Below, piece after piece: positions 1 to 13,615 of a stretch of 64,000 bases of DNA. Origin of the DNA: Liolophura sinensis (lineage: Eukaryota; Mollusca; Polyplacophora; Chitonida; Chitonidae). A program made the position numbers and the translations under genes. The stretch spans positions 59,370,984-59,434,983 of the forward strand of contig NC_088300.1 of the NCBI RefSeq assembly GCF_032854445.1, given 5' to 3'. Under the pieces are notes generated by a model. The model had not been told where the DNA came from, searched no databases, and saw nothing but the letters and a program-made list of their open reading frames with translations. Positions within the stretch are counted from its first letter, which is position 1. Each line of letters opens with the position of its first letter.

Positions 1-3000
1 GGCCAGTTAAAGTTTGCCATTGACATAATCCAATTTAATTTGCATGCCATTAACTTTTTTACAAAAAGGTTTTGCCCAAAAGTCTACACCCTGAAGTCTT
101 GCATGTACGTCATGTAATAATGTTTGGTGAGAGTTTTTACCAGGGTTTACAGTCACAGGTACAATGATCTATGTTGTCACACATACTCCACATACAATTC
201 ACACAACACCTGTAATCACACGGACACATCTCTGCCGTAAGCTAGCTACACATTTAGCTCTTCATTACTCCACACTGGGTAAGCAGTCATCCGCACACCA
301 CAACTTCAGAGACTAGATCCAGATAAATGTAAGTGTGCAGAAGGGTATTTTTCAGCAATATCAATATATTTGTGGCACTGTTGCTTGATTTGCATATGCA
401 ATTTTGGGGGAATATAGGTACTTGACACTGCACTTCCATGGGCCACCCACAGCTAGTATACTCTGCAAGTGTGACCTCCATTGGTTAAATGGCTGTGGAG
501 AAAATCAGATGTTCCTTCTTTTATACTTAGATACTCAAACCCACATGTATTCCTTGCACAGGGCAAGCTTACTTGTATAGGTTTATTCTGAAGTTTCTTA
601 CTACCTACTGAGTAGTATAATTGTCTTGTATTTCTGTAATGGGGGTGGTCACTAGACAGTTGTGATCTACATGATAAAGTTAAGAGTCTAAACTATAGCA
701 CACTGTTCATTTGGTCACCTCACACCCCTGTAGTCACGGGAAAAATGGAGGAAACCACCTTAATCGTATTAATATTTATCATTGATATCCACCTATCACT
801 GGTGCAAATTTTAACCACCATCTGTCACAAACAGTAAACAACCATAAAGGCAGGGGCTTTACGGCTGTAAATTTGTCACTGTGTAGTAAAGACCCTTGGA
901 GCACTGCACTGCAGTTTTACTACTACCCACATCCTGACCTGCAGAGCATGCCTGCGTCATGAAGGTCTCCTGTTTTACACCCCTGTACTCTAGGCAGGAC
1001 AATAGCAGGGCTGTTTCTCGCTGGTTTGTTTAACTTCTTTGATCTTTTCTGCTGAGCTAGCCATTAGAGTCGCTAACACGAGTTTCCACACAGTCAATAT
1101 GGGTTAATGGAGTGCTATGGGTGCCCATTTCAACCTTCATTTCCAATCTAACTAGAGTTTCTTCACTCCTTCTATCACTTACACCCTGCTCTCTGCAGAG
1201 GACTGAATTTATTCCGATTTGGCCTCATTTCAAACTTATTTAATGTGTTGGATGCCACGGCCTGTTTCCCTAGAAGCACCACCCCAGGGGGACTTCTTTA
1301 ACCTGTGGGGAGAGAAAGATATATATCGGTTTGAGGGGAATTAGGGGGGGGGGTCTATGAATTAGAAATGCTTTACTCTTGGCAGGCCTGGAGAAGTTGT
1401 GGAAGTGGGTGTCATGAATGACGGGGAACCTGTTGGTAGCAATACCTCCACTGATAGCCCTCAGGTGTTGCGGTCACAGTTGACAGGGTGACTAGTTGTG
1501 TGAATCTAGCCTAGCCTCCCCAGAAAGCTCACTCACATAACCCATGCTTGGTGTACTACAATGTGTCTTTGGCTTCATGTATTACTTTCTACATTATATT
1601 AGCATCGACGTAAAGGCAACTCCAAACAGAAACACCAAGCACACTCCTAGCTAGTACTTAGCCGACGAAAAATTAAAATTGCTACTCTAGACTTGGATTG
1701 GGAGAAAACTTTTGATGACTTTGGTCAGACATTTATTGGAACTGTTAGCTATGATGAGGCATGTGTTTTTTTTGTTTTGGTTTTTTTAATGTTTAAGAAA
1801 CTGTACTGCCTACCTTGTAAGACTGAGCATGGCTACACACGCCCAGTCATCTCCATGATATGTGACCTGAATGATAATGATAGGCTGCCCTACCTATACA
1901 GTTAGGCTTTAATGTAAATAGTCTGGCTCAAAGGCACTTGTGTCCTCGAATTGCCTGATCATGACACGCTTCCGACAGGGGCTGTCAAAGACTGCGGCTC
2001 CAATTGGTACCGCAGATTAACAGTAAACAATATCTCCAGCCCAAACCCACACTTATGCAAGGCCTTGGCATGCGTCTAGCCTAAGGTTTTCTGTCCTGAT
2101 CTTGATCATTCGCCAATTCTCTTGTCATTTTCATGACACTGGGAGGGAAATACTTTCTTGTCAGCCAAACGTGAATGACAGTTTTGACAATAAGGACGAA
2201 TTTAATATCTGACAAAGTTAACAATCTCTTCCAACACACTTGTTCCTGTCTACCTGGGTGGCCTGTTGGTCATTGCGATGTAATATTACCGGTAAACAAT
2301 TCAGGTTTCTTTCACAGCTTATTAAAACTACATGTTCATGACTTGAAGCTTTATGCTGCTCCTGTTGGTTCACAACCTCATATTTAGTGAGTTAATCTGT
2401 TAATTCGTAATCAGTCTGTAGTCTGAACCTGAGAGTGCTGACCCATCTTTTGAGATTTTAACCAAATGACTGTATTAAAGAGAGCTTCAAAAGGAGCCAT
2501 GTGAAATATGGCTGCCAGTCAGCTTGTGGGCCAAATCATAAATTTGTTTCTCCCATAGCCCTGGCTTTCTCTTCCCAACAATATTGATCCGCTTATGTTT
2601 GCCAATGTTGCGGGAGTTCACTTGCTTTCTCACACCCCCATCCACAGTTTTTGTCATGACCTCTGACCAAGAACACAGGTGTACAGTTGCTGCTTTTGCA
2701 GAGATCTTGATAAGAAATATGGTGTGATTTTATGTCAAAACTATTAAAATTTGACTCCATTTTTTTTTCACACTGCCTAAATTTGGATGTTCTGTCTGTC
2801 TGTTTGCTGTCTGAGTTGATAAGTTGCTGGCAGCTAGCCATCTGATTGCGGTGTGTAATAAGACCCAATCATGTGCATGGTGATGAGCCTGGGAACGGGA
2901 GATGTTCAGTATTCTCTCCCAGGTTAGATAGAGAGCAGCCACTGATCAATAACTATTGTTCTCAGCACTTGACCAGCTTCTGAAAAACTTCCCACACCCA

Positions 3001-3809
3001 GGGGCCTATTGTGCCCGCCACTTCACTACCTGTAGTCCGTCTTAGGGGTTGCTGAGGATTAGTGGGATGGAGGCAAAGAACACTCGGCAGCAACCCCTTT
3101 CTGCATCACCCCCACCCCCCTTAAATCTTTTGTGAACTTTTAACAATTACATGGTAAAAATTCTAGGTTAAGGACTTTCTCACTGTCTTTATCACCACCA
3201 TCATCATCATCATCTCACAGCTCATGACTGCATGCACCTGTGACAAGCCTTATGAATGGGTAATTATGTTCACATGCACTTGTACATGTAGCAGTGTCCT
3301 GTCAAGACAAGACAATCTCACGTGAATTGTATAACTGGACAGCAGAGCACTGCCACCTGTCTGTCTAAGGTGTATTAATTGTTAGATATAAACAGTTAGT
3401 CTCTCATGAAGTAAAACATGTCAGGCCATAACTGACTGTAACAACATCCCTGATAAATATTTACATATTAACATACTGGATGTGTATACTTAGCACAGGT
3501 AATGATACTGATCAATATCCGGGCAAAAATAACTCTTTGGTAGCTCAGATATGTTGTCACGTTTGACAAAAAAAATGTATGGAATGCATAGTACCTGAGA
3601 ATTATGCTGACAATAGGGGATGTCATAAGCTGTATTGATGAGTAAATCAAGGCTTAATAAATGTTAATGTGATGAAGAACACATGCAACATTCCCGGGGC
3701 TAAATACATACAGAGATAACCCATCTTTTTATACAGTATATTTTGATTATTAGACTATGAAATCAACTCCAGCTCACGAATTTAATGCTCTCCTTTTATT
3801 CATTTGTAG
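1..3809. other. Region upstream of the Dae4-like gene, no certain gene
   Basis: No confident exon was found here. The sequence is AT-rich and its ORFs are short, without plausible splice context. Because the first recognised exon of the Dae4-like gene begins directly after an acceptor, its start codon and probable signal-peptide exon should lie somewhere in this stretch or beyond the left edge. I could not place them. A weak EF-hand-like exon candidate near 1.7 kb is listed separately. Confidence 0.5.
1691..1767 (+). other. Weak exon candidate with EF-hand-like residues
   Basis: An acceptor-like TAG at 1688-1690 is followed by about 25 codons reading DLDWEKTFDDFGQTF and then IGTVSYDEAC. The pattern 'W..TF.....G.V.YDE.C' resembles the degenerate last EF-hand of some invertebrate calcium-binding proteins. 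The loop lacks the usual Asp ligands, and downstream the frame runs into a T-rich stretch. It may be an exon of an unidentified gene, a relic, or chance. Confidence 0.2.
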
Positions 3810-5269
3810 ATTCCTTTGCCACCATTTAAGAAGCTCAAGGAAAACTACCCCGGTTACAGACATCATGGAGGTTATTATAGCAACAAGAAATTCCTGCGGC
3901 TGATTAAAGTGAAATCAGAAGATTTGCTCCATGACACAAGCGCTTTAAGACTGTCCTATGCATTTAATAAAGTTGGCGGAGAGCACTCCCTTGGGAAGCA
4001 GTTGATTCGACTTTCCAAATATGGGCAAGACAGTGTCCAAGGGAAACAGGGCATGCAGTTCATATTCCATCCCATTGCTTATGGACCATATATGGCTGAT
4101 AAATATGGCTATCCCAGTGTGTCAAAGGTACATGAAACTGACCCTCTTGACACAATGAAAAGTTTCTATGGGAAACAAGGTATCCTTCGTGTGCTGACCT
4201 ACACAAAACGAGGAAACATTCCCAATGGGCATGTGGCATTATGGGATTGCACTCATTTCCACCAAACAAAAGACTGGATTACCAAGCACACCTTGATTAG
4301 CGTGGAATTCTGGGAATCTCCAGGTAAGGCAATACCATCAATATCTGGTTCAGTTTTTTCAGTGTTAAAAACACACATATTTACAAAAATATGAATAAAA
4401 TTTAAAACCTATCGTTTTGTTTTTGCAAAATGTTTTAATGTGTATTTTTTTTACCAGTGTACCTTACAAACATTTTGGGTCTGGAATTTAAATTTAAATT
4501 ATTTGCTTTGTAATGTCTGTATTTTTACATATTTTTTTCACCTTTAGCTTAATTTCCTCTTTATTTTGAATAAATAACAACTCTGTCTGTGAAACTCAAA
4601 ATAAAATCATGAAAAAACGAAACAAAAACAAAAAACAGGCCTTATTTAGATGTTTTCTTATGGATAATGGATCAGTGTAGATCTATTTAAGTTGTATGCT
4701 CCAAAAAAACCCCCTACCCATTCATAAGTTTAAAATGCAGAATATGATTAGGGACAGCAATTAGTATTACTTTCATAGGTCGTACCTAAAGATTCTTGTC
4801 AGTCAAACCATTATCCTGAAAACTATTCAGTCAAACGGTCGATAGATTTAAATTAATCACGTATTAATTGATTTTGGGTTTGTCACGCGGCTCAGATGTC
4901 TGTAAGCATTAACCGCAAGAGCACAAGACCTATCAGGATACAGCTGATTAATTCATTAGATGTGTGTGCCAATAATAATGAAGTTATTTTAACAAAGAAT
5001 TTGTCCTTTGTGTCTTTTCAGATTCGAACTGCGCTCATGCAATGGCACAGCCTCAGGATAGCAGCAAAACTATACCAACGACAACACCACCTACAATACA
5101 GTGGAAAGAACATTCGGAAATCACCAATGAAAGAAATTTAGCGAAAAAACTTCACATGAGTGCTTATATGAAAAAACTTTATCGGACTTACTACAAGCAC
5201 AAGTCAACAAGGCAACTTCATCGTCATGGTCACCTAAAGCGACACAAGCAGTCAACGATGACAACGTAG
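3810..5269 (+). CDS. Dae4-like protein: Tae4-family amidase domain plus cationic tail (5' end missing)
   Basis: Exons 3810-4323 and 5022-5269 join in phase 1 across a GT-AG intron; the acceptor before 3810 shows that a 5' exon is missing. The 253 visible residues begin with a domain matching the type VI secretion amidase effector 4 family (Tae4), whose animal relatives are called Dae4. Seen landmarks, in order: FKKLKENYPGY; DTSALRLSYAFNKVGG at the active-site helix; YGPYMADKYGYP; YGKQGILRV; GHVALWDCTHFHQTKDW around the catalytic His; and VEFWESP. Family members cleave peptidoglycan peptide cross-links with a Cys/His pair. Here the Cys position is Ser (codon AGC), so activity is uncertain. Exon 2 adds a Thr/Pro linker and a tail very rich in Lys, Arg and His, ending at TAG 5267-5269. 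The likely role, by inference from known Dae proteins, is secreted antibacterial defence. Confidence 0.82.
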
Positions 5270-5906
5270 CAGTTTTAATGACAGCTACTAAAGACGTTTC
5301 TGACTGAGTTCAGCTGTTCTGGTGCACAAAATGCCAGACCAGATCTGTATATTAACTTATTGCTTGTGATCACTGAATTCTGCATAAGATTTATTTTGTT
5401 ATTGCATTTTTTGTGTGTTGCATTTGCCACGTGTAAAGACTGTTTGAAAACAGAGGTGCTTAGGACATCAAATGTGACTACTGTGGACCACAGGCTCTGT
5501 GGGCATTTATTTTCCACCGCCAAATCTTTCGCAAGAGGATTGTGGGTAATGTGGATGTGCATATGGGATGCAAAATGGATGTATGGTGCTGTCTTTGTTT
5601 TAGAGAAAAAAAAACCACAGAAAAGATAAAAAAAAAGTTTTTGAATGACTGATTTTTGAAATAATGTGTATATTTAGGTTAAGATGTGTTGTTGAACATT
5701 TCAAAATGTTCTGCCTTGATTTCTGGACCAGTTGGTTGTGAAATGTGTTTGTTCATTAATTTTGTGTTGAAAATTTAAAGTAAATCAGCTGCTGATGGCT
5801 TCTTTACATTTCTGGGGTCAGTTCATAGGTTATGCCTAAAATCTAGTCATAAATTCACATACTTCAATAGTTCATAATTCAAAACTTCCAAAAGAATTTA
5901 TTTAGC

Positions 5907-5912
5907 AATAAA
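5907..5912 (+). terminator. Candidate poly(A) signal AATAAA after the Dae4-like gene
   Basis: AATAAA lies about 640 bp after the stop codon on the same strand. The interval is AT-rich and has no competing gene. Other AT-rich hexamer variants occur nearby, so the true cleavage site is uncertain. Confidence 0.3.
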
Positions 5913-8900
5913 TTTAGAAACAAATTCTTCATTCGTCTGTCAGACTGACAACTGAGTTTAAATTCAAACTTTTTTTCTGGAGTAGACGGCATCAATCTTC
6001 ATGTTAGTATACATGTATATAGATGGTAGTCAATGGCCAATTATGCAAATTTATGTATGACATAAAATATTTAATAATTCATTCATTTTCATATGTAAAT
6101 ATCGAACCATTAATTCAAGTCCTACTTTATTATGAGCTCATTAAATTGTCATGTAAGTGCGTGTACATAGTGGAAATGTTGTAATTCATCAGTGTGCATG
6201 GAAACGTGAGTGCATGTGACTAGTGTCTAAAACTGAGGAGCCCTAATTTACATAAAGCATAACACGGATATGAGATCGAGACATTTTTAAAATGTTCTAT
6301 GAGAGGAAGAAAAATGCTTACTGTATATCTGTGCATGATTCTTTATGTCTCTCTCAGTCTTCATGATAAATGTATGTTATTCTCTCTTGTCTTTGTAAGC
6401 ACATATGATGTGCCTGTCAATGTATTTCACACTGCCACAGCATTAGGGGGATGTTTCATTTGTACAATATTTTTCTACACTTTGGATTTACAAATCTGTG
6501 AACGATGAGCTACCACTAATGTCATCACACTATATACACCATGTTAAATGTAAATGTGCTACTTGATTAATCCTGCCTATAATGAAAGAAAACAAAAATG
6601 TTACTGAAATTGACGTAAAAGTTTGCAAGAATTTTATGCTACATAAAATTTGAACCATACATATGTTTTGTCTTGTTGTTCTTCCTCACATTTAATGTGT
6701 TATATATACAAAATATCTCTCAGCTGGGATAATATCCTATTTGAGAGACTCCAGGAATAACATTCCCTTATTATCCTCTACAAAATCAAATGTACTCTAT
6801 ATGGCAAATGTTTAGGGCAAATATAGCAACTGAGCAGGAAGTTCACACATGACCTGACTGGTAGATATACACTGTTGTGTAACTGGACTTGATTAGTTAA
6901 ATTTCACAGGTAATAAGGATCTTAATTCGCATAGCGGGACAGAAAATTGTCCAGGGAAATCACGCTGAAGTGTAATAATGCATTAATATTGTCCCTGTTG
7001 ACTTATTTACCTGGGTGATGTATACATAGCCATGAGGCAATTTCCACACATTGCTATTAAGGGAGAGTGCATTCTCTGCTTCTCTCTAATGATGAAGCCT
7101 CATTAAGACCAGAAGTCAGATCCTGGAGATAGAGGTTGACAGACAGACATGAAGACACCATCAACCACTGGCAGCCAGCATTACCGGGCCATCAGACAGG
7201 CAGTCATAAGTCTAGCTTACTTTAACACTTGACAAGAACCTATGAATGCTATTCACATGATATTTATGGCAAACTTAATAATCACTAAGTTTTGTGTTTT
7301 TTTTTTTTTTTTGTTTGTTTATCACTTGATTTATTACCTAACATCAAAAAGTGATGTCTTTACAAAGAAAGGAGGTTTTTTTTGGAAATCACAGCCATTG
7401 ATATATATCTTGTTGACAGTATTTTTACTGTTACTTTCTGCTATGCATGATATGAACCTCCTTACACATTTTCTTAAACAATTCTGATCACATACTGATG
7501 TCAATGTTATATCCAGGCAAAAATAATGCAGTTTAGTAAAAATGGACATAATGTATCAATAGCGAATTCTCAATGGATGCCCTCGTGAATGAGAAATGGC
7601 ATGTTTTAAGTCCATCTTAACAACAGATTTTTTCTGGGGAATTTCTGTTAAAAGTTTTCAATGCTGTTAAAAAGTTAAAACGTTCATTGAGGACTATAAA
7701 AGAAATCCAAAGGACACCTAATACATCACACTGGGACAGTTTACCTGTCTCGATGTTTTAAAGGTTGCTGCGTGGCAGGACATCTTTAATTAGCCTGAAA
7801 TACCTGGCTAGGCAGAGGCGGTCTATTGAGACATAAGAACACGGAAATCTAATTATAGGGGATTATGAGGCACTTGTCTTGATCGCTTCTGTATGGGCTG
7901 ATGTGTTGCAGGTGAGGAGAGAGATGATTGGACAGATCGGCTGCACAGGTAACAGAGCGTGGAGTTAAGCAAGGGGGACCTGATGCGGGCATACACTAGA
8001 CCTGTGATCTCTAGCAGCCAGACTGACAGATCAATACTGACCCCCAGACAACAACACGCAGACAGACAACTTGATAAAAATCTTGCCAAGAAACTTCACA
8101 ATGTCGCCAGATGATTCAAAATTTCCGCAAAAGTTCAAAGGGTTTTTTTGGCCCTGTAGTTACATACACTGAGAACATGCCAATACTGCGGCAGCTTTGA
8201 AGCTCCTGGGATGTCATACCCTCCCGACCAGCAAACTCGCTGGCCTACTGCAGACAAGAATACAGTGAACTTCTCAGTATATAGACTTCTCAGCAAACAC
8301 ACAAATCAATTATCTATTATATTTAAACATACATGATACTTTCCTGTTCTCCAAAGAAAAACACATTTCTCAAACAACGTACACACACATTGGCAATGTT
8401 AACGAACAAAGAGAAGTGACAAGCTTTTCATTGTTCCACAGTCATAAGCTGTGGTAAAGCAAATTTTCTCTCTGACTGTGTTATTAATATTGTCTAATAT
8501 GCTAATAATAGAGATTTTATGTGTGATAGACAAACCGTTTACAAGCTACAAAACAGCTACTGGGGCAATATCCTCTAATGAAACTGTGTACACATGTATG
8601 CCGTACAACATTTTCAGAAACATCAGTATATTGAGCTTTCCCATGTGTGTAATACAGACAGCTAATAACCTACCAAAAAAAAAAAAAAGAAAACTTGAAT
8701 ACAATGCCCCATATACCTGCCCTGGTGATCCTAGCTAAGGGGGAGTGCCAGAGTAAGTTTAGGGCGAGGGGGAAACAAAGCACTGACAAAACATAACATG
8801 CAAATTAGTTGAGCCAGAAATACACTGGGCAGAAAAACAAAAACGGGGCGTTCAAATTAACGTTACGTCATGCAGCTGATTAAGTAAATTTGATCGATGT

Positions 8901-11900
8901 GGTAAGAAAACTCGCAGTTCAGCCTGCCAGCCGACAAAGACTGTTGGCTTTACGAGACTCGCTCTGAATTGTGCGATACATCCAACAGCCAGGGTTGTAC
9001 ACTTGTGTAGATTTGCCAGAGTGCCAGTCAATATGTACTTGAGCACTTTTTTACAAACTTTATCTGCATCCATCTTAGACATGACCAGCTCAGGCAGTAA
9101 ACAAATATGCAACTTCTAAACAATATCTGACCACAAAATTTATGACGCTTCCTCTTTTTTTTTTTTTTTTAAATCATAGTGCCGTCTTAACTTTAGGACT
9201 TTTGTAAAAATTTACTTTTGTACCAGTAAATGCATTAATCCGGGTCACATGGATGGTATCATAGTGTCATTTAAAGACTCAATACTTGTCGACACACATA
9301 TGTCAAAACATTTCAATTCAAGGATACAAACGATGCAGTAAGAAAAACGTAAACACACACCATAGCAGCGATGAATAGGCATCATTGTTAGGTTATAAAT
9401 AGAGCAATGTCGGGATTATATCATGCCACTTGCTCATACACGCAAGTCAGGTTGCTAACACTTAAGGCTGCCTCATGCATGCAGACATCTGCCTTATCAA
9501 TCATACCTTAATATCTGGGTATTCACATAATGATCGGACAAAAACTTGACCAAATTAATGGGAAGAAACTGGAAATCCAACTTTGGCAACTATTAAGTAC
9601 ATGTTCAAAAGAAAAATACCTGGCATGAGTTTCGTAATTGCGCGTAACACGGTATTATATTGGTCCCAGCACCTATTTACACACCTCTAACGAGGCAGTA
9701 TTGTACCAGGCAGTGAACATCCTTCTGTTGCAGTTCATTGATCCATCATGTAATTCTATAGCATTGTTGTATGCAGCCATCTACCAAGCAAAAAAGGTAA
9801 TCAGACTAATCAAAACAAAGAGAAAACTTGGGCAAAGTGGAAAACCCTGGACCCATTTCCCCTGGTGATGGCTAGCTGTAAAAGTTTATCGAGGAAGATA
9901 TAGGAATGTTGAACTTTCACATGACAACAAAACAGACATTACAGATCATAGTTTAACTGGTTTTTCAAGGAAACGGGAAAGAAAACCAATTTGGATCCCA
10001 CATTTTTTGACGACTTCAAGTTATCAAATTTTTTCCAACACATCCAAAAAAAACAAAAATAACAAACACGAATAAGGCAGGGTACAATGAATTACATCAA
10101 AGCAAAAATCAGTGAACAACTGAAATTAAAGTCAATGGGAAGACAGTGGGAATATGGGAAGTAACAGCAAATAGCAGGAAATATTCCATTAACACAAAAT
10201 TAAGAGTTTAAATTAAATTCAAATGAGTGAGCAAACTAGACATATTAGCAGAACGAGCATTCTGAAAGCCCTGTGACAGCAATACATGTGTCATGAGTAA
10301 AAAAAACTGCCAAAATTTGGTCAAAAATGGACATAAAATCCTGAAATATGAAAGTGATCCATGTAAGCATGTACCTTGTTTTAATACAATTGACAATTTA
10401 AAAAACAAAACAAAACAAAAAAAACAGGACAAACCTGCCGTATATTTTTTAGTTAAAAATGAGAGAAATGGCCCCTATCTCAACTTCATCATTAACTCAT
10501 TATGGTAAATCCATGGGCAAAGATTTAATTCAATATCAAGAATCATTATCCTGAAAACTGTTCTGTGACATGTGACAGACTCACTGATAGACAAGTGGAT
10601 AACCTATACTTTAGGTTTAATTAGTTCAACTGTTCGTTGAATTTTAAAGGTTCAGTTAAATTTTATAGTAATTAAGTGATATCACCTACTAGACAAAATG
10701 TCCTACAAGTTAACACTTGCATGTGCAGTGTGAAAAAACATAATGGAGAGAGGCACAAGTGAGGGTATACAAAAAACATGGCCCCAGGCTCACGAAGTAG
10801 TCTCAGACTTCAGTCAGTCAGACTTCTGGTGTAATTCCTGATCTTTTTAAACTCGGTGGTAAGTGCTAATTTTCAATTTTGTCATGAAAGATTAAAGGAC
10901 AACTCTAAGGATTAAAATAAAAATTCCTAAGATAAGTAACAATTTTAGAGCAGTACACTGTCTTAAAGTTAAGACTACACTCGTGTCTGACTTGAGTTCA
11001 AGTCCTAAAGCCATCAGCCAGTGGACTCCCTTTACGTTATATCATGTCATCAGAGGTGGAAAGCTAGTTAGTGAAAAACAAGCCATCCTCAGGAGAGTTT
11101 CATACGGTGATGAAATAATGCAGTCAATAAGCTTGTCTATCCACAGCACATCTGCTGAAAAACACATTGTTAATCTGAATATGGGTCAACGTGCCCTGAG
11201 TTTACTGCCGGCAATATTGACACATAATTTGACCAAATATTAGTGTAGTAAAGATCATAATTACAACTGTTGATGGGTGCTGATGACAAATGCCTAGGGC
11301 GGTGTAAGTTGTGGAGGGTTCCCAGGACTGTAATGAGCTTGTTAGTATAGTCATCATTACAGAGGTATCAACATGACTGTAGAGTGAAAACGTGCGAGCT
11401 GTTAAAACAGGTTGGGTCTGTACATGTACATATATGTACATCTCTCCTACATCTCATATAATAAACTTGATTAGGAATGCCATGCTAAAGAACTGTTCAC
11501 TGATGCTATAGCTGCCAATGTATTTTGGGCGGATAAAACCAGAGCGCATAAAGTAACAACCAACCTTTAGATGGTGGTTAGTAGTGATGAACTTTTTCCA
11601 CTTAGACATACAGCATGTCATACAAGGGGGAGGCAAGCCATGTTCAGTAAACTGCATGCAAGACTCCAGTGAACTTTATGTTAGACGACATGAGAGAGCA
11701 TCATCAAACACTAACTTGTGAGAAAAAATTTCCTCCCAGAGAATATTAGCGTACTAGACTATACTATATAGCTCAAGTTGGTTTAGTTCACAGTAGGTGT
11801 TAAAAGGTGGGTCTCAGTTTCAAAGATTGTCCAGGCCCAACTAGATGAACCCGCATTTCTAAGGCATATTTTGACTTGGAAATGACACTTTGTATTTCTA

Positions 11901-13360
11901 AGTTTCAAAAGGTTTTCAAATTCCTGTACGAGCCCAGTTTCCAGAGTCAAAAAAAAAAAAAATTCTGTAAAAGTTGAAATCTGGGGCTGGTTATTCAAAA
12001 GTATATTAAAAGTTAAGCAGGCTTAAATCTTAATAACAGTCCCGACCTTATACAAAACTAATGGCACTTAAGTGCAGGCTAAAGTTAATACCAATCTTAA
12101 CACACCTTTCCCAACTGTCAGTCAAGAACACGCAACTGACCAATCATAAGCAGTATTGTTACAAACAGGTCAACAGGATGTCCCACACATTGGTTACAAA
12201 TGTTCAATCCCTTCTGTGACGCCATGAGGTCACAATTGCTTTCCGGGAAAGGAATGTAAAGTACCGCTGTCACAGTAAGGAGTGGTTGGACATGGGATAT
12301 GTTGGGTCCATCCATTGACAATACGTTACTGAACCACTGGGTCCTCATACATAAAAAGCTGGTAAAATATACATACATCTATTTCATTTGTCTTTTTTAC
12401 ATGTTGTAAAAAATATTTTATTTGAAATTCTCAGAGAAACAATGTAAATTTTCTGTAATCTCATGTGTATGTAGATGTGTAAGAAATACCTGTAGGAGGA
12501 TAATTTAATGAAGAAAGGTTTCATCTGATGTGTCACCTGAGACCACACTCACACTACACAAACATTTAAAATTATGTGTTCAGAACTAAAATCATAAAAT
12601 ACAAATCATCTGTCTTTTGTACTCAAAAATGACAGAAAAATGTCTTCAACTGGGAAATGAAAGTGATTAAGTCACATATACTTTTAAGCTATTAAATCTT
12701 AAATTACTATCCCTAGCTCTGTGACACAAATACGTCTGAGAGGTTAATACAGTATGTATGCCCTTGACACCCTAGCTGTAACGGGGACATAAGGTGACAA
12801 AACCCAGTCATGTCAAACAAAAACCAGGAAATACAGATAAGCTCACATCTAGAGAGCCTGCAGTGATCTCCTCCTTACAGCATTCATGGAAGTTCACATA
12901 TCAATCTCATATTCATAAAATAGCAACAAGGTAATAGCACTGCGAGTCCATGGGAATAGTGGTATTAAGACATCTGTATTGTACCAGCTATCTGACCGAC
13001 AAAATTAATATGTGAATAACGCTACATTTAAGCTGGAATGCTGATAACAGATGGGAAAATTTAGATACCTAGGCCCAAAGGATAAAATGACTGCTCATTA
13101 CTAGACCTGAATAAACATTTATAGGTCAAAATAATCGAGAACGTTGATGGAGAATAATAGAACTACAGTAATCTATTTTATAATCCATAGGTTCGTGGTC
13201 ATTTCAGGACCATTTACAGAGCACAGAACATGCATGCTTAATAAAGAAAATTTTATCATGTTTACATGTAGAATGAGGTTTTGTCAAGTAACACGCATTT
13301 TACAGTGCACATGGAGATATACACATGTACAGGAGTTAAAATGTTGGGTCATTCATTCAT
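5913..13360. other. Intergenic or intronic stretch without recognisable genes
   Basis: All six frames are broken into short ORFs and none has convincing codon pattern plus splice signals. Homopolymer and A/T-rich runs are common (for example 7297-7312 and 9159-9172). The missing 3' exons of the minus-strand ANAPC4 gene could extend into this area, but I did not find them. Segments such as 10,782 onward carry a degenerate 'GGCCCCAGGCTCACGAAG' end resembling the MITE termini noted elsewhere. Confidence 0.4.
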
Positions 13361-13615
13361 TTTTATTTATCTGATTTACTTATTTGACTGGCATTTTACA
13401 CCTTATTCAAGAATATTTCAAATATAACACAGCTGCCAGCATTATGTTGGAAGGAAGCTGTGCAGAGCCTGGCAAAAATGTGACCATCCTTAGGTTGTAT
13501 ATATGGCCAGAGAGGAAGACAGCGTAAGCTGAATTTGAACTCACAGCGACCACACTGGTGAGATGCTCCTTGGTCATTGTTCCCCTCTGACATGCTAACC
13601 ACCTTAGTCCCCCAG
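13361..13615 (-). mobile_element. tRNA-derived SINE, diverged copy
   Basis: This segment shares the family's landmarks read on the minus strand: a head with a B-box-like 'GTTCAAATTC', a body with 'CATAATGCTGGCAGC', and a tail with 'GAATATTCTTG' followed by an A/T-rich AAATAAA-type end. It is clearly more diverged than the copies near 22.2 and 36.9 kb. The ORFs inside it are spurious. Confidence 0.7.

Noticed and set aside
12118-12378. 86-codon minus-strand ORF
   Set aside because: No recognisable motif, no splice context, and AT-rich flanks on both sides.
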